64,000 nucleotides of DNA, taken from the NCBI RefSeq assembly GCF_000423025.1, contig NZ_AUHE01000003.1, positions 62,001-126,000 of the forward strand, read 5' to 3'. This DNA is from Gordonia shandongensis DSM 45094 (GTDB taxonomy: Bacteria > Actinomycetota > Actinomycetes > Mycobacteriales > Mycobacteriaceae). Positions within the stretch are counted from its first letter, which is position 1; every line of letters starts with the position of its first letter. Positions 9,371 to 18,983 of the stretch are shown here, in pieces. The notes under the pieces were generated by a model, which was not told where the DNA came from, searched no databases, and saw only the letters and a list, made by a program, of their open reading frames with translations. A program made the position numbers and the translations under genes.

Positions 9371-11395
9371 TCAGACGCGTTCGCCGGTCCCGATCCGACC
9401 CACGGTCGACGAGCCGCCGAACGACGCCGGACTCCGACCGCCTGCGGTGAAGCCCCGCGGCGCCGGACGAGCGGCCCCGACGGTGACCTCGTCGCGCACG
9501 ATGCTGTCGACGAGGATCCCGGCGAGAACCGCGGCCGAATCGATGCCCGCGGCGGCGACGTCGGCCTCCGCCGCCGCAAGCGCTTCGGCCGCCACCCGCG
9601 AGGCACGACGCGCGGTCACCAGCGCCCGGTCGGGTGCCGACTCGGCCGCGGCGACCGCACCGCCGCCGAGCTGCTGTGCGCGGGACAGCAGGATGCGGGC
9701 GCGGGCGCCGATCGCACCGCGGCGAGCGACGACGAAGTCGGCGGCCGCCTGCGTGCGGGCCTCCGCGGTCTCGAGGGCATTACGCACCAGTTCGGCCGAA
9801 CGCGGGTGATCGGCCGGCGCGCCCCGCAATCGATCGAGCGCGGCGGCGAGATCGGCGTCGGCGTCGGCCAGATCGCCGAACGCCAGTAGCGGATCGGTGT
9901 CACGGAGGGTGTCCGCGACGTCGAGCGCCTTCTGGGCGGCGTCGATCTCCGCGTCGAGCACGCCGTCGGCGGACTCCCGACGGGCGGCGGCCACCTCGGC
10001 GCGGACGGCCGCGATCAGGCCGGGCAGCCCCGTCCCCGCGCGCGCCGATGTGCGGCACACCGAATCGACGGCGTCGAGCAGAGTGTCGGCCGCGCACAGG
10101 GCACCCTCGGCGGCGCGCAACGCAGCCACGGCCTGTCCGCGCGCCTCGGACGGCTCGGTCACGGCGTCGGCGCCCTCGACCAGGCTGTCCTCCGCGAACT
10201 GCATGTGCTCGCGGGTGAGCCGGATGTTGTCGGCGATGAACGACGGCGCCGTACCGCCGCGTCTGGCGGCCAGATCGACGAGGAGCCGCTCACCGTCGGC
10301 GATGCGCGCCGTGGTCTGCGCGACCCGGTCGCGCAGGGAACCCAGCCGGACGTCGGCGTCGGTCGAGAGGTCCCGCAGCCGATCGAAGGCGGGCGCCTGA
10401 GCGTCGAGCAGCGCGTCGGCATCCGAGCACGAGGTGATGATCTGGGTGAGGACCCCGCGCCGTTCCGCCTCCGCGACGTCGGGGGCGCGATCGAGTCGGT
10501 GCCGGGCCGCGAACGACGCGGTGAGCGTCTGCTGGGCGTCGGCCAGGGCCCGGGAGAAGGGAGCGGTGGCCGCGACGCCGAACTCCTCGACGGCCAGATC
10601 GAGCTCGTCGGCGCTGGTGGTGACGACATCATCGGTCGCGGTGAGAACCTCCAGCGACCAGGCGTCGAGGACCCCGAGCGGTTCGTCCGCCAGCTCGTCG
10701 ACGGTCAGGGCGTTCGACGACTCGGCGGCGGGAGTCGGCGTGCCGGACGCCGTCGCACCGACGGAACGGCCGCGGCGGCGACGGATCAGCAGCGCCAGAC
10801 CGATGCCGAGGACGATGAGGACGGCGAGCACGGCGAGGACGGCGCCGACGATCAGACCGGTGCGCGAGTCGTCGTCCGCAGCATCGTCCACTTCCGTCAC
10901 GGCGTCGACGGCCGTGTCGACCCACCGCTGTTTGGAGAGTCCGGGCAGCAGCGTGTCCTCGGTGATCGACCGCAGTTCGTCGTCGGTGAGCCCGTCGATC
11001 GGATCGGTCACCGCGAGACGGCCCGCATCGGGGCCGCCGGCCGTCGCGGCGGCGAGGACGACGTCGCGCGAACCGAGGTCGCTGAGATCGACGGTCCGAC
11101 GGATCCATTCGACCGGCGTGAGACCGCCGAAGTCGTCGACGAAGACGACCCACATCTGGATGCCGCGGTCGGCGTCGAGATCGTCGATGGCGCGCTGGAT
11201 CCGCTGCCCGTCACCCGGCGCCAGGACGCCGGCGGCGTCGACCACCTGGTCGCCGAGGCGGATGGGAGGTTGCGCCGCGGCCGTCCCCGCGCCCAGCGGC
11301 GCCGCCAGCAGGGCCACCATCCCCGTCAGGACCGCTCCCGTCACAATCGCCAGGAGCCGACCGACCGGCACACGCCGACAACTCGTGAACGTCAT
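9371..11395 (-). CDS. TPM-domain membrane protein with long cytoplasmic coiled region
   Basis: A 674-residue protein. It has a signal peptide (residues 1-40, LLAAPLGAGTAAAQ) and a TPM domain (about 45-165) with the conserved VVDAAGVLAPGDGQRIQRAI start and the MWVVFVDDFGG strand. A single transmembrane helix follows (LIVGAVLAVLAVLIVLGIGL, near 180-205) with a basic stop-transfer RRRRGR. The remaining 450 residues are Ala/Asp/Arg-rich helix, probably coiled coil. This architecture is common in Mycobacteriales proteins of unknown function. The ATG at 11395 has a TAGATT hexamer 7 nt upstream, so the mRNA is probably leaderless. Divergent from the flavoprotein gene. Confidence 0.85.
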   Translation of the reverse strand: MTFTSCRRVPVGRLLAIVTGAVLTGMVALLAAPLGAGTAAAQPPIRLGDQVVDAAGVLAPGDGQRIQRAIDDLDADRGIQMWVVFVDDFGGLTPVEWIRRTVDLSDLGSRDVVLAAATAGGPDAGRLAVTDPIDGLTDDELRSITEDTLLPGLSKQRWVDTAVDAVTEVDDAADDDSRTGLIVGAVLAVLAVLIVLGIGLALLIRRRRGRSVGATASGTPTPAAESSNALTVDELADEPLGVLDAWSLEVLTATDDVVTTSADELDLAVEEFGVAATAPFSRALADAQQTLTASFAARHRLDRAPDVAEAERRGVLTQIITSCSDADALLDAQAPAFDRLRDLSTDADVRLGSLRDRVAQTTARIADGERLLVDLAARRGGTAPSFIADNIRLTREHMQFAEDSLVEGADAVTEPSEARGQAVAALRAAEGALCAADTLLDAVDSVCRTSARAGTGLPGLIAAVRAEVAAARRESADGVLDAEIDAAQKALDVADTLRDTDPLLAFGDLADADADLAAALDRLRGAPADHPRSAELVRNALETAEARTQAAADFVVARRGAIGARARILLSRAQQLGGGAVAAAESAPDRALVTARRASRVAAEALAAAEADVAAAGIDSAAVLAGILVDSIVRDEVTVGAARPAPRGFTAGGRSPASFGGSSTVGRIGTGERV

Positions 11396-11449
11396 GGCAC
11401 TCAATCTAACGTGAGGAGGCGACAGACTTCCGTGGGTGAGTGGAGTGCG

Positions 11450-12859
11450 GTGAACGACGAAGCAGATGCGGTCGTGGTCGGGGCGGGTCCGAACGGTCTC
11501 ACAGCCGCCGCCGTCCTCGCGCGCGCCGGACTGGCGGTCCTCGTCCTGGAGGCGTCGTCGAGCATCGGCGGGGGATGCCGCACCGACGAGGCGTTCGGCG
11601 CGGGCATCCGCCGCGACGTGTGCGCCGCGGTCCATCCCACCGGGTACGCGTCGCCGGCCTTCGCCGATCTCGGGCTGCACGACCGCGTCGACTGGCTCGT
11701 CCCCGAGATCTCGGTGGCGCACGCCTTCGGTCCCGGCGATGCGATCGGCGTGCACCGAGACGCCGTGCGGTCGCCCGCCGTCCCCGGACGCGATGCGCGA
11801 GCATGGCGGAACCGGGTGGCCGCCCACCGCGACCTCGTCGACGACGTCCTCGCCATGCCGGGACTCCCGACGCGACCCGCGGCGATGGCCCGCTTCGGAG
11901 CGTCGGCGGCCGCGCCGGTCGACGCCTTCGTGCGCGCGGCGTTCCGCGACGAACGGACGCGGACGGCGTTCGCGGGCATCGCCGCGCACGGGGCGCGTCC
12001 GCTGCGTGCACCGGGATCGACGGCGCCGGGACTGTTGCTCGGCGCCCTCGCCGACTCGGGGTGGCCGATCGCGGCGGGCGGGTCGCAGGCCATCGTGGAC
12101 GGGCTCGCGGCGATCGTCACCGAGCACGGGGGCCGCATCGAGACGGGGCGAGAGGTGACCTCGATGGCCGACCTCCCGGCGGCCCCCGCCGTGTTGTTCG
12201 ACGTCTCGGCCCGATCGCTGGCGCGGATCGTCGGCGACGCGTTGCCCCGCCGGTATGCGCGCCGACTCGACGGCGTCCGGCACGGACCCGGTGTGTGCAA
12301 AGTGGACTTCGTCCTGTCCGAGCCGATTCCGTGGGCTGACGGGTCGGCGCCGACGCGGACGGCGACCTTTCACATCGCCGAGGACCGCGCGCAGATCGGC
12401 CGCAGCGAACTGCTCGCCGACACCGGACGGATCCCCGACCGGCCGTGGGTGCTCGGCGGGGAACCCACGCGCCTCGACCCGACCCGAGCCCCGCGCGGAC
12501 GGCATCTGGCGTGGGCGTACTGCCACGTGCCCCTCGGTTGCGACACGGATGTCTCCGACCGGATCGTCGCGGAGATCGACCGGTGCGCACCCGGTTTCAC
12601 CGACACCGTGATCGACCGGATCACCGTCACCGCCGCCGAGCTGGAGGCGTACAACGCGAACTTCGTCGGCGGCGACATAAGTGGAGGGACGGCGAGTCTG
12701 CGCCAACTGCTCGCCCGGCCCACGCTGACGAGCCCGCACACCACCGGCGTCCCCGGCGTGTACCTGTGCTCGTCGGCGGCCGCGCCGGGCGGGGGAGTCC
12801 ACGGGATGAGCGGATACCGCGCGGCTCGGGCCGCGCTGCGCGACCTGCATCGGGCGTGA
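11450..12859 (+). CDS. Phytoene-dehydrogenase-like FAD oxidoreductase
   Basis: A 469-residue flavoprotein of the carotenoid-dehydrogenase/amine-oxidase type. The dinucleotide-binding motif starts close to the N terminus (AVVVGAGPNGLTAAAVLARAG) and leads into EASSSIGGGCRT. A C-terminal FAD motif PGVYLCSSAAAPGGGVHGMSGY closes the fold. No carotenoid synthesis genes are nearby, so the substrate is open. The start is uncertain. GTG 11450 puts the Rossmann motif at residue 8 and has GGAG 4 nt upstream, while the in-frame GTG at 11432 has GAGGAGG 12 nt upstream. The reading frame stays open further upstream, but that part lacks homology-like content. Confidence 0.85.
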   Translation: MNDEADAVVVGAGPNGLTAAAVLARAGLAVLVLEASSSIGGGCRTDEAFGAGIRRDVCAAVHPTGYASPAFADLGLHDRVDWLVPEISVAHAFGPGDAIGVHRDAVRSPAVPGRDARAWRNRVAAHRDLVDDVLAMPGLPTRPAAMARFGASAAAPVDAFVRAAFRDERTRTAFAGIAAHGARPLRAPGSTAPGLLLGALADSGWPIAAGGSQAIVDGLAAIVTEHGGRIETGREVTSMADLPAAPAVLFDVSARSLARIVGDALPRRYARRLDGVRHGPGVCKVDFVLSEPIPWADGSAPTRTATFHIAEDRAQIGRSELLADTGRIPDRPWVLGGEPTRLDPTRAPRGRHLAWAYCHVPLGCDTDVSDRIVAEIDRCAPGFTDTVIDRITVTAAELEAYNANFVGGDISGGTASLRQLLARPTLTSPHTTGVPGVYLCSSAAAPGGGVHGMSGYRAARAALRDLHRA

Positions 12860-12892
12860 ATCGGCCGTGAACGGCACCGACACCGGGACTGA

Positions 12893-13687
12893 TCAGTCGG
12901 CGCGCGCGTCACGCCAGCGGACCAACTCGTCCACGGCGGTCAGGTCGTAGTCGGGACCGCCGGTCGCCACCGTCAGCAGGGAGACGCCCTCGGCGGTGAT
13001 CGCGTCCGCAAAGCTCAGCATCGCCGCCACGTCGCCGTCGTAGCGGATCTCGGCCGACCGCTCGATCTGCGCGGGGTCGCGGCCGACGTCGGCGCAGTGG
13101 TCGGCGAGGATCGCCGACTTGCGACGGTACGAGTCCACATCGACGAAGGCGTGCCAGATGGTGGCGTGCCGCGCCACATGCCGCAACGTCTTGCGCTCAC
13201 CACCGCCGCCGATGAGGACCGGGATGTCGCGCACCGGTTGCGGGTTCAGGGCCGCCAGCCGGTCGGCGATGCGCGGCAGCGACCGTCCGAGATCGTCGAG
13301 ACGACTGCCCCTGGTGCCGAAGTCGTAGCCGTACTCGTCGTAGTCGCGGGCGAACCAGCCGCCGCCGATGCCGAGGATCAACCTGCCCCCGCTGATGTGA
13401 TCGACGGTCCGCGCCATGTCGGCGAGCAGGTCGGGGTTCCGATAGCTGTTGCAGGTGACCAGCGCGCCGAGTTCCACCCGCGAAGTCTGTTCGGCCCAGG
13501 CGGCGAGCATCGTCCAGCATTCGAAGTGAGCGCCGTCGGCGTCCCCGTACAGCGGGAAGAAGTGATCCCAGTTGAAGACGATGTCGACGCCCGAGTCCTC
13601 GGCCCGTCTCACCGCGTCGCGGATGAGGGCGTAGTCGGGGGCGTGCTGGGGTTGGAGCTGGACTCCGATCCGGATGCGTGACGTCAT
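12893..13687 (-). CDS. LLM-class F420-dependent oxidoreductase
   Basis: A 264-residue luciferase-like monooxygenase-fold protein, probably using F420 or FMN. Family features: [10 protein letters not shown] at the start, [12 protein letters not shown] (residues about 33-44), the [19 protein letters not shown] segment, and [22 protein letters not shown], the classic LLM signature. [15 protein letters not shown] follows near residue 160. The ATG at 13687 gives the usual family start. Divergent from the methyltransferase across 26 nt. An LLM oxidoreductase also lies between leuS and ino1 in M. tuberculosis (Rv0044c, from memory), so this gene may belong to the old backbone. Confidence 0.9.
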   Translation of the reverse strand: MTSRIRIGVQLQPQHAPDYALIRDAVRRAEDSGVDIVFNWDHFFPLYGDADGAHFECWTMLAAWAEQTSRVELGALVTCNSYRNPDLLADMARTVDHISGGRLILGIGGGWFARDYDEYGYDFGTRGSRLDDLGRSLPRIADRLAALNPQPVRDIPVLIGGGGERKTLRHVARHATIWHAFVDVDSYRRKSAILADHCADVGRDPAQIERSAEIRYDGDVAAMLSFADAITAEGVSLLTVATGGPDYDLTAVDELVRWRDARAD

Positions 13688-13713
13688 GGCTTCGAGTGTG
13701 GCAGCGTTGACGT

Positions 13714-14367
13714 GTGACCGACGACCATCAGGAATCCGAGTCCCACACCGAGCACGGGAACCGGCAGGAGACGCCCGCCCACCCCCGGACCGCCGCCGAC
13801 TGGGACGAGCTGTACGACTCCGCCGACAGGCTGTGGACGACGGATGTGAACCCGGCGGTCGTCGCCGAACTCGGCGACCTCGCGCCCGGGACGGCCTTCG
13901 ACCTCGGCTGCGGTGAGGGCGCCGATGTCCGGTGGCTGGCCGATCGCGGTTGGACGGTCGTGGGCGCCGACATCTCGCGCGTGGCTCTCGAGCGAGCGGC
14001 CGCCCGCGATTCACGTGAAGCGATCACCTGGACGTCATTCGACGTCACGACCGACGACTTCGGGCGCCGGTACGACCTCGTCACCGCCAGCTACTTTCAC
14101 ATCGCCGCCGACGATGAAGCCACGCTCCACAAGCTCGCCGAGGCGGTCGCGCCCGGCGGCACTCTGCTCGTGGTGATGCACGATCCGGAGGGGCTGCGTG
14201 CACACGGCCGCGATCCCGGCGAGTTCCTGTGGCCCGACGACATGGTGCGAATCCTCGGAGACGGCTGGACGGTCGTCACCCACGAGACCCGGGAGCGCGG
14301 CATCCCCGCCGGCGGCGGACACCACGTCAACGACGTGGTGCTGCGGATGGTGCGGGAACCCGCCTGA
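13714..14367 (+). CDS. Class I SAM-dependent methyltransferase
   Basis: A 217-residue Rossmann-fold methyltransferase. Motif I is clear ([19 protein letters not shown], residues about 64-82), followed by VVGADIS (acidic residue binding the SAM ribose) and motif IV-like [10 protein letters not shown]. The first 30 residues are polar and acidic. GTG 13714 lies close after the divergent LLM gene, and no strong ribosome-binding site is seen. The substrate is unknown. The thiopurine/tellurite-resistance-like layout (WDELY near residue 30, [10 protein letters not shown]) is only suggestive. Confidence 0.85.
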   Translation: MTDDHQESESHTEHGNRQETPAHPRTAADWDELYDSADRLWTTDVNPAVVAELGDLAPGTAFDLGCGEGADVRWLADRGWTVVGADISRVALERAAARDSREAITWTSFDVTTDDFGRRYDLVTASYFHIAADDEATLHKLAEAVAPGGTLLVVMHDPEGLRAHGRDPGEFLWPDDMVRILGDGWTVVTHETRERGIPAGGGHHVNDVVLRMVREPA

Positions 14368-14401
14368 ACCCTGTGGGTCGAACGGGCCCGCATCCCCGGG
14401 G

Positions 14402-15994
14402 TCACGCAGCGGGTGGGAATCGCAGATCGGTGTCGCCGGTGGGCGTCGCCGGGTGGGACGCGAGGAGATCGAGGACGACGTACTCGGCTGCCGATGCGCG
14501 TGGCGAGGGTGGATGCGCGGCGGGTGGTGGGCGGCGCAGTGGCAGGTCCGCGTGGTGGATCGGGTTGACCGCGGGTGGGATGTCGCGCTTTGCGGGCTTC
14601 CACCCCACGCGGCCGGCGTTCGGCCCGGCGTCGGAGCCCAGCACCTCGGTGTCCCAGCGGGCCGGTCCGGTGCTCGCTGCGCGGTTGTGGCCGCCGCAGG
14701 CGGCGCCGAGGTGATCGATGTCGGTGGATCCGCCGTACTGCCAGTCGGGCATGTGATGGGCCTCGGTCATGGAGAACGGACGATCGCAGCCGGGAGCGGT
14801 GCACCCGCGGTCGCGGCCGAACAGGGCGAGGCGCTGGGCTTTGCCGGCGAGGCGTCGACCGCGTCCGAAGTAGAGGACTTCGCGCGTGGCGTCGGCGAAG
14901 ACCTCCAGGTAGGGCACCGCGTCGGCGGCGATGTCGACGAGCGCACCGACCGGGAGACGGGTGCCGGTGGCGGTGAGTGCGATGCCGACACGGGCGGCGA
15001 GGTCGGACAGATCGGCGGTGATCACCAGCGACGACGACAGCTTTCCGGGTGCACCGAGCGCCTTGTGCGAGAGCGCGAAGTCGAGAAGCGCCTCGAGTGC
15101 GTCGTGATTGCGCTGGCCGGGGGAGCGTTGATCCCGTTCGGCGGCGGCCTCGCGAGCTGCGGGGTCCACGCCGGGGGCGTCTGCGGCCCCGCGCAGCGAG
15201 TCGGGGTCGTCGGGGTCGTTGAATCCAGGCGCCGCCCACGCCTGCAGGACGACATCGAGTTTGGCGCGGACCTGCGGGGTGAGGTGGGCGGTGAGCTTGG
15301 ACATGAGACGAAGGTCTTGGCGGGCGAGGACGAGTTCGCGGTGGCGTTGTCGGTCGCGTTCGTCGGTGAGCCGGCCGTCGGGATCCAAGTGTGCGAGCAG
15401 GCGCATCCCGACCTTCTTGAGCTGGTCGGGTGCCAGGGTGCGGGCGGCGTCGGCCAGGTCGGCTTCGGCGCGGCTGACGGTGTCGGCCGGTACGCGGTCG
15501 GGGATCAGGCGCACCGTCTCGGCGATCACCAGGACGTGAGCCGTGGACGCGGCACCGTGGGCGACAGCGGTCGCGGTCGCGGGCAGCACGGGGTCGAGGA
15601 CCTCACCCTGCAGATTGCTGAGGCGACCGATCTTGCTCGCGGCCAGGGTGCGGCGCTTCACTTCGCCGGGCGACAGGCGCAGCCCGAAGCCGAGGAACTG
15701 GGACAGGCGGATCCAGCCCGCATTTCGGTAGGCGGCGCGGTCGGAGACGGCGGTGATGAGGGCGGCATCGGTGGCGTCGCCCTTGCGCCGGGCCTGTTCG
15801 ACGGTTTCGGCGACGGTGATCAGTTGATCCTCGGTGAGCGCGTCGAGATCGGCGGTGCGCAGGGCCTCGGTGGCGTCGACGAGCAGACGAGCCAGAGCAA
15901 CGGGATCATCGGGCAGCGTGATCGCCGGAGCGACGGCGGGATCGCCAGTCGGGTCGTTGTCGGCGAAGGAGGGGGCGGCAGGCGTGGTGGACAT
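14402..15994 (-). CDS. DUF222 / 13E12-repeat protein with HNH endonuclease motif
   Basis: A 530-residue protein of the actinobacterial DUF222 family, often present in several copies per genome. The N-terminal helical DUF222 domain covers roughly residues 25-330. A C-terminal HNH motif follows: CTAPGCDRPFSMTEAHHM, then DWQYGGSTDIDHLGAACGGHN, with the metal-binding His/Asn and paired Cys present. Nuclease activity in this family is largely predicted. The ATG at 15994 has AGGGGAGG at good spacing; an in-frame ATG 18 nt upstream lacks one. The tail is proline-rich. A link with the 13E12 repeats of M. tuberculosis is from memory. Confidence 0.88.
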   Translation of the reverse strand: MSTTPAAPSFADNDPTGDPAVAPAITLPDDPVALARLLVDATEALRTADLDALTEDQLITVAETVEQARRKGDATDAALITAVSDRAAYRNAGWIRLSQFLGFGLRLSPGEVKRRTLAASKIGRLSNLQGEVLDPVLPATATAVAHGAASTAHVLVIAETVRLIPDRVPADTVSRAEADLADAARTLAPDQLKKVGMRLLAHLDPDGRLTDERDRQRHRELVLARQDLRLMSKLTAHLTPQVRAKLDVVLQAWAAPGFNDPDDPDSLRGAADAPGVDPAAREAAAERDQRSPGQRNHDALEALLDFALSHKALGAPGKLSSSLVITADLSDLAARVGIALTATGTRLPVGALVDIAADAVPYLEVFADATREVLYFGRGRRLAGKAQRLALFGRDRGCTAPGCDRPFSMTEAHHMPDWQYGGSTDIDHLGAACGGHNRAASTGPARWDTEVLGSDAGPNAGRVGWKPAKRDIPPAVNPIHHADLPLRRPPPAAHPPSPRASAAEYVVLDLLASHPATPTGDTDLRFPPAA

Positions 15995-16040
15995 CGGCCG
16001 GCCTCCCCTCATCGCTCATACATTTGATTACTATGTGATC

Positions 16041-16093
16041 TATAATACTCTGATGAACGGCCAGGTCAAGAGGTTGTTCGAAAGTTCTTTCGA
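16041..16093 (+). promoter_or_regulatory. dinB upstream region: TATAAT and LexA-like palindrome
   Basis: A perfect TATAAT (16041-16046) stands out in this GC-rich DNA and could serve as a -10. Downstream, TCGAAAGTTCTTTCGA (16078-16093) has perfect 6-bp arms around 4 nt. It resembles the actinobacterial LexA box TCGAACnnnnGTTCGA except for one substitution in each arm. SOS control of dinB is therefore possible but not shown. An in-frame ATG at 16053 would extend DinB by 29 residues and place the palindrome inside the gene. Confidence 0.4.
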
Positions 16094-16139
16094 GGGCGTT
16101 CGCCTCCGTGCTGTCGTAGGTGAGTGGCACCATGACGTC

Positions 16140-17354
16140 ATGAAGATCGAGTCCGGAGAGCGACGGCAGGCGTCGATCCTGCACGCGGACCTCGACTCGT
16201 TCTACGCCTCCGTGGAGCAGCGTGACGATCCGTCGCTGCGCGGTCGGCCGGTCCTCGTCGGAGGCGGGGTGGTGGTCGCCGCCAGCTATGAGGCCAAGGC
16301 GCTGGGCGTGCGCTGTCCGATGCCCGGCCACGAGGCGCGGGCGCTGGTGCCCCGCGCGGTCACGGTGCCCCCGCGGTTCGCGGCGTACACGCAGGCCGGC
16401 CGCGAGGTCTTCGACGTCTTCCACGACATCACCCCGCTCGTCGAACCGATCTCCGTCGACGAGGCCTTCCTCGACGTCGGCGGTCTTGAAAAGATCAGCG
16501 GCACACCGGTCGTGATCGCGACACGAGTTCGCGAGCGAGTCCGAGAGCAGGTGGGGCTGCCGATCACGGTCGGCATCGCGACGAACAAGTTCGTCGCCAA
16601 GGTCGCCAGCGCCGCGGGCAAGCCCGACGGACTGCTGCACATTCCGGCCGGCGGCGAGATCGACTTCCTGCATCCGCTGCCGGTGCGCAGCCTGTGGGGC
16701 GTCGGTGCCAAGACCGAGGCGCGCCTGCACGATGCCGGGATCGAGACGGTCGGACAGATGGCCTCGCTCGGTGAGGAACATCTGAGCTCCCTGCTGGGCC
16801 GCGGCACCGGGCGGCACCTGTACGCGCTGGCGATGGCCCACGACCCTCGCCGCGTCACGACGGGCAAGCGCCGCAGCTCGATCGGAGCCCAGCGCGCGCT
16901 CGGCCGCCGAGCGAAGTCGGCGGCAGACATTGAGGCCACACTCATCGCGATCGTCGACGACCTCGGGCGACGTCTGCGGGCTGCTCACCGCGAGACTCGA
17001 ACCATCGTGCTGCGCTTGCGGTTTCACGATTTCGAGCGCATCACTCGCTCCCGAACGCTCGGCGAACCGACGGATGGCACCGAGGTGGTTCTGGCTGTGG
17101 CGAGAGGTCTGCTCGATGAAGCGATGCCGCAGATCCGTGACCGCGGTTGCACCTTGATCGGCCTGTCGCTGACCAATCTGTCCGATCACGGCGCAGTCCA
17201 ACTCGCGATTCCGTTCGGCGGCGACGATCACGCGGGCGAGCTCGACGTCGCCATCGACTCGGTCAGCACACGCTTCGGCAAGGGTGCGGTGACCCGCGGA
17301 GTGCTCGTGGGGCGGCGCGCGATGCCGGAGACGCCGAAGCTTCCGGACCGATGA
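16140..17354 (+). CDS. dinB: DNA polymerase IV (Y family)
   Basis: A 404-residue error-prone translesion polymerase. The catalytic palm motifs are intact: HADLDSFYASVEQ near residue 17 (first metal-binding Asp) and SVDEAFLDV near residue 108 (Asp-Glu pair). The helix-hairpin-helix region follows (LWGVGAKTEARLHDAGIETVGQ), then the little-finger domain. The C terminus PFGGDDHAGELDVAIDSVSTRFG is typical of the longer mycobacterial DinB1 class. I see no clear beta-clamp pentapeptide beyond QLAIPF, which is close to the QLxLPL consensus. ATG 16140 is the usual start relative to the first Asp. An upstream in-frame ATG at 16053 is possible. Confidence 0.95.
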   Translation: MKIESGERRQASILHADLDSFYASVEQRDDPSLRGRPVLVGGGVVVAASYEAKALGVRCPMPGHEARALVPRAVTVPPRFAAYTQAGREVFDVFHDITPLVEPISVDEAFLDVGGLEKISGTPVVIATRVRERVREQVGLPITVGIATNKFVAKVASAAGKPDGLLHIPAGGEIDFLHPLPVRSLWGVGAKTEARLHDAGIETVGQMASLGEEHLSSLLGRGTGRHLYALAMAHDPRRVTTGKRRSSIGAQRALGRRAKSAADIEATLIAIVDDLGRRLRAAHRETRTIVLRLRFHDFERITRSRTLGEPTDGTEVVLAVARGLLDEAMPQIRDRGCTLIGLSLTNLSDHGAVQLAIPFGGDDHAGELDVAIDSVSTRFGKGAVTRGVLVGRRAMPETPKLPDR

Positions 17355-17393
17355 CCGAGGCCGACGATCGGTGCCGGGGAAGCGGTGGCGGCT

Positions 17394-18983
17394 TCAGTCG
17401 GTAGTCGCCGCGAGGATCTGCTCCGCGAGCGGCCCCGCGGCGTCCGCGCGCGACGGGGTCAACGACAGCCGTGTGCGCCGCTCCAGCAGATCGTCGACGT
17501 CGAGCGCCCCTTCGGCCAGTGCGCCGAACACCAGTTCCGCGCCGGTGACGTCGGTGCCGTCGGCGACCGGCTCGGCCAGTGCCGGATCGGCGTCCGCGAG
17601 TGCGGCGACCGCGGGCGCCTCGGTGCCGTACTTGGCGACGAGACGCTCCGGCGCGTCCACCCGAGTCAGCTCGGCGACGGCGTCGCCGCCGGTCGGGGCC
17701 CCGACCAGTGGGAGCGTGCGGGTCGAGCACGGCCGCGCGGTGCGTCCCGAGACGGCCAGCGCGGCGTCGACCGCGTCCTGCGCCATCCGCCGATACGTGG
17801 TCAGCTTGCCGCCGACCACCGTCACCAGGCCGTCGTCGCGGGTCAGGACGGCATGCTTGCGGGAGACGTCTGCGGTCGCACCGGAGCCCGCGTCGAGCAG
17901 CGGACGGAGCCCCGAATAGGTGCCGACGACGTCGCCGCGCGTGAGTGGTGCGGCGAGCGCGAGGTTGATCGTGTCGAGGAGGAAGTCGATCTCGCCGGCT
18001 TCGGCGACCGGAACGTCGGGCACGGGGCCCGGCGCCTCCTCGTCGGTGAGGCCGACGTAGACGAGCCCGTCGGGTTGGGGGAGTGCGAACACGTAGCGGC
18101 CGAAGTGGCCGGGAACGGCGACGGTCAGACCCGCACGCAGGTCCCCGAAGCTGTGCTGCCGCATCACCAGGTGGGTGCCCCGGCTCGGGCGCAACGCGAT
18201 GCTGTCGTCCACCTCGGCGGCCCACACGCCGGTCGCGTTGACGACGGCGGCCGCCGACAGGTCGAGCGACTGCCCGGCGACATCGTCGACGATCCGCACC
18301 GACCGGCCGGTCACCTCGGTGGCGGCCGCTCGGGTGAGGATCGTGGCGCCGAGTGCGGCGGCGGTGCGGGCGATGCCGGTGACGAGGCGGGCGTCGTCGG
18401 TCAGCTGCCCGTCCCAGTTGAGCAGGCCGCCTCGCAGGCCGTCGCGACGGACCGTGGGCGCCAGGGCGGCGACCTCCGACGATGCGATGCGCCGGGAGCG
18501 GTGCAGGGTGGCGGCCGGCGTGCGCGCCGCGATCCGCAGCGCGTCGCCGGCGAGGAATCCGAGGCGGGTGACGGCGGTGTCGACCGCACCGGCGTCGGGG
18601 AGGAGGGGGACCACCTGCGGCAGCGGTCGCACCAGGTGCGGCGCGATGCGGCGGATCAGCGCATCACGTTCCACAGCGCTCTCGTATGCGATGCCGACCG
18701 CCCCCGAGGCGAGGTAGCGGAGCCCGCCGTGGACGAGTTTCGACGACCATCGGCTGGTGCCGAAGGCGAGGTCGCGGCGCTCGACGAGGACGGTTCGCAG
18801 ACCGCGGGCGGCGGCGTCGAGGGCCACGCCGGCGCCCGTCACACCGCCGCCGATCACCACCAGGTCGACCGACGGGGTGTCGCCGAGACGCCCCAGCTCG
18901 TCGGCGCGGCGCCCCCGTGACAGCAGGGAGCCGGCCGGGACGGCGGGGTGCGCGACGAGGAGGTCGCGGAGGGCGGTCGTCAT
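17394..18983 (-). CDS. glpD: FAD-dependent glycerol-3-phosphate dehydrogenase
   Basis: A 529-residue membrane-associated flavoenzyme oxidising sn-glycerol-3-phosphate to dihydroxyacetone phosphate and feeding electrons to quinone. Seen: the FAD-binding VVIGGGVTGAGVALDAAARG (about residues 42-61), the GlpD signature SRWSSKLVHGGLRYL, VVNATGVWA, and KLTTYRRMAQDAVDAAL near the end. The C-terminal domain is complete. Its ATG overlaps the stop of the upstream TetR gene by 4 nt, so the pair is co-transcribed. From memory, the same arrangement (glpD1, TetR, then divergent flavoprotein and diacylglycerol kinase) is Rv2249c-Rv2252 of M. tuberculosis. Confidence 0.95.
   Translation of the reverse strand: MTTALRDLLVAHPAVPAGSLLSRGRRADELGRLGDTPSVDLVVIGGGVTGAGVALDAAARGLRTVLVERRDLAFGTSRWSSKLVHGGLRYLASGAVGIAYESAVERDALIRRIAPHLVRPLPQVVPLLPDAGAVDTAVTRLGFLAGDALRIAARTPAATLHRSRRIASSEVAALAPTVRRDGLRGGLLNWDGQLTDDARLVTGIARTAAALGATILTRAAATEVTGRSVRIVDDVAGQSLDLSAAAVVNATGVWAAEVDDSIALRPSRGTHLVMRQHSFGDLRAGLTVAVPGHFGRYVFALPQPDGLVYVGLTDEEAPGPVPDVPVAEAGEIDFLLDTINLALAAPLTRGDVVGTYSGLRPLLDAGSGATADVSRKHAVLTRDDGLVTVVGGKLTTYRRMAQDAVDAALAVSGRTARPCSTRTLPLVGAPTGGDAVAELTRVDAPERLVAKYGTEAPAVAALADADPALAEPVADGTDVTGAELVFGALAEGALDVDDLLERRTRLSLTPSRADAAGPLAEQILAATTD

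Noticed and set aside
9371-12883. A 1170-codon minus-strand open frame continuing past the TPM gene
   Set aside because: Only the part below 11395 has domain content and a signal peptide. The upstream part is the GC-rich antisense of the flavoprotein gene.
14402-15994. DUF222/HNH gene as an intein or group I intron homing gene
   Set aside because: It is a full-length member of the common actinobacterial DUF222 family, not embedded in another gene.
16053-16139. Extension of DinB to the ATG at 16053
   Set aside because: It would add 29 residues not typical of DinB and put the LexA-like palindrome in the gene. Kept only as an alternative start.
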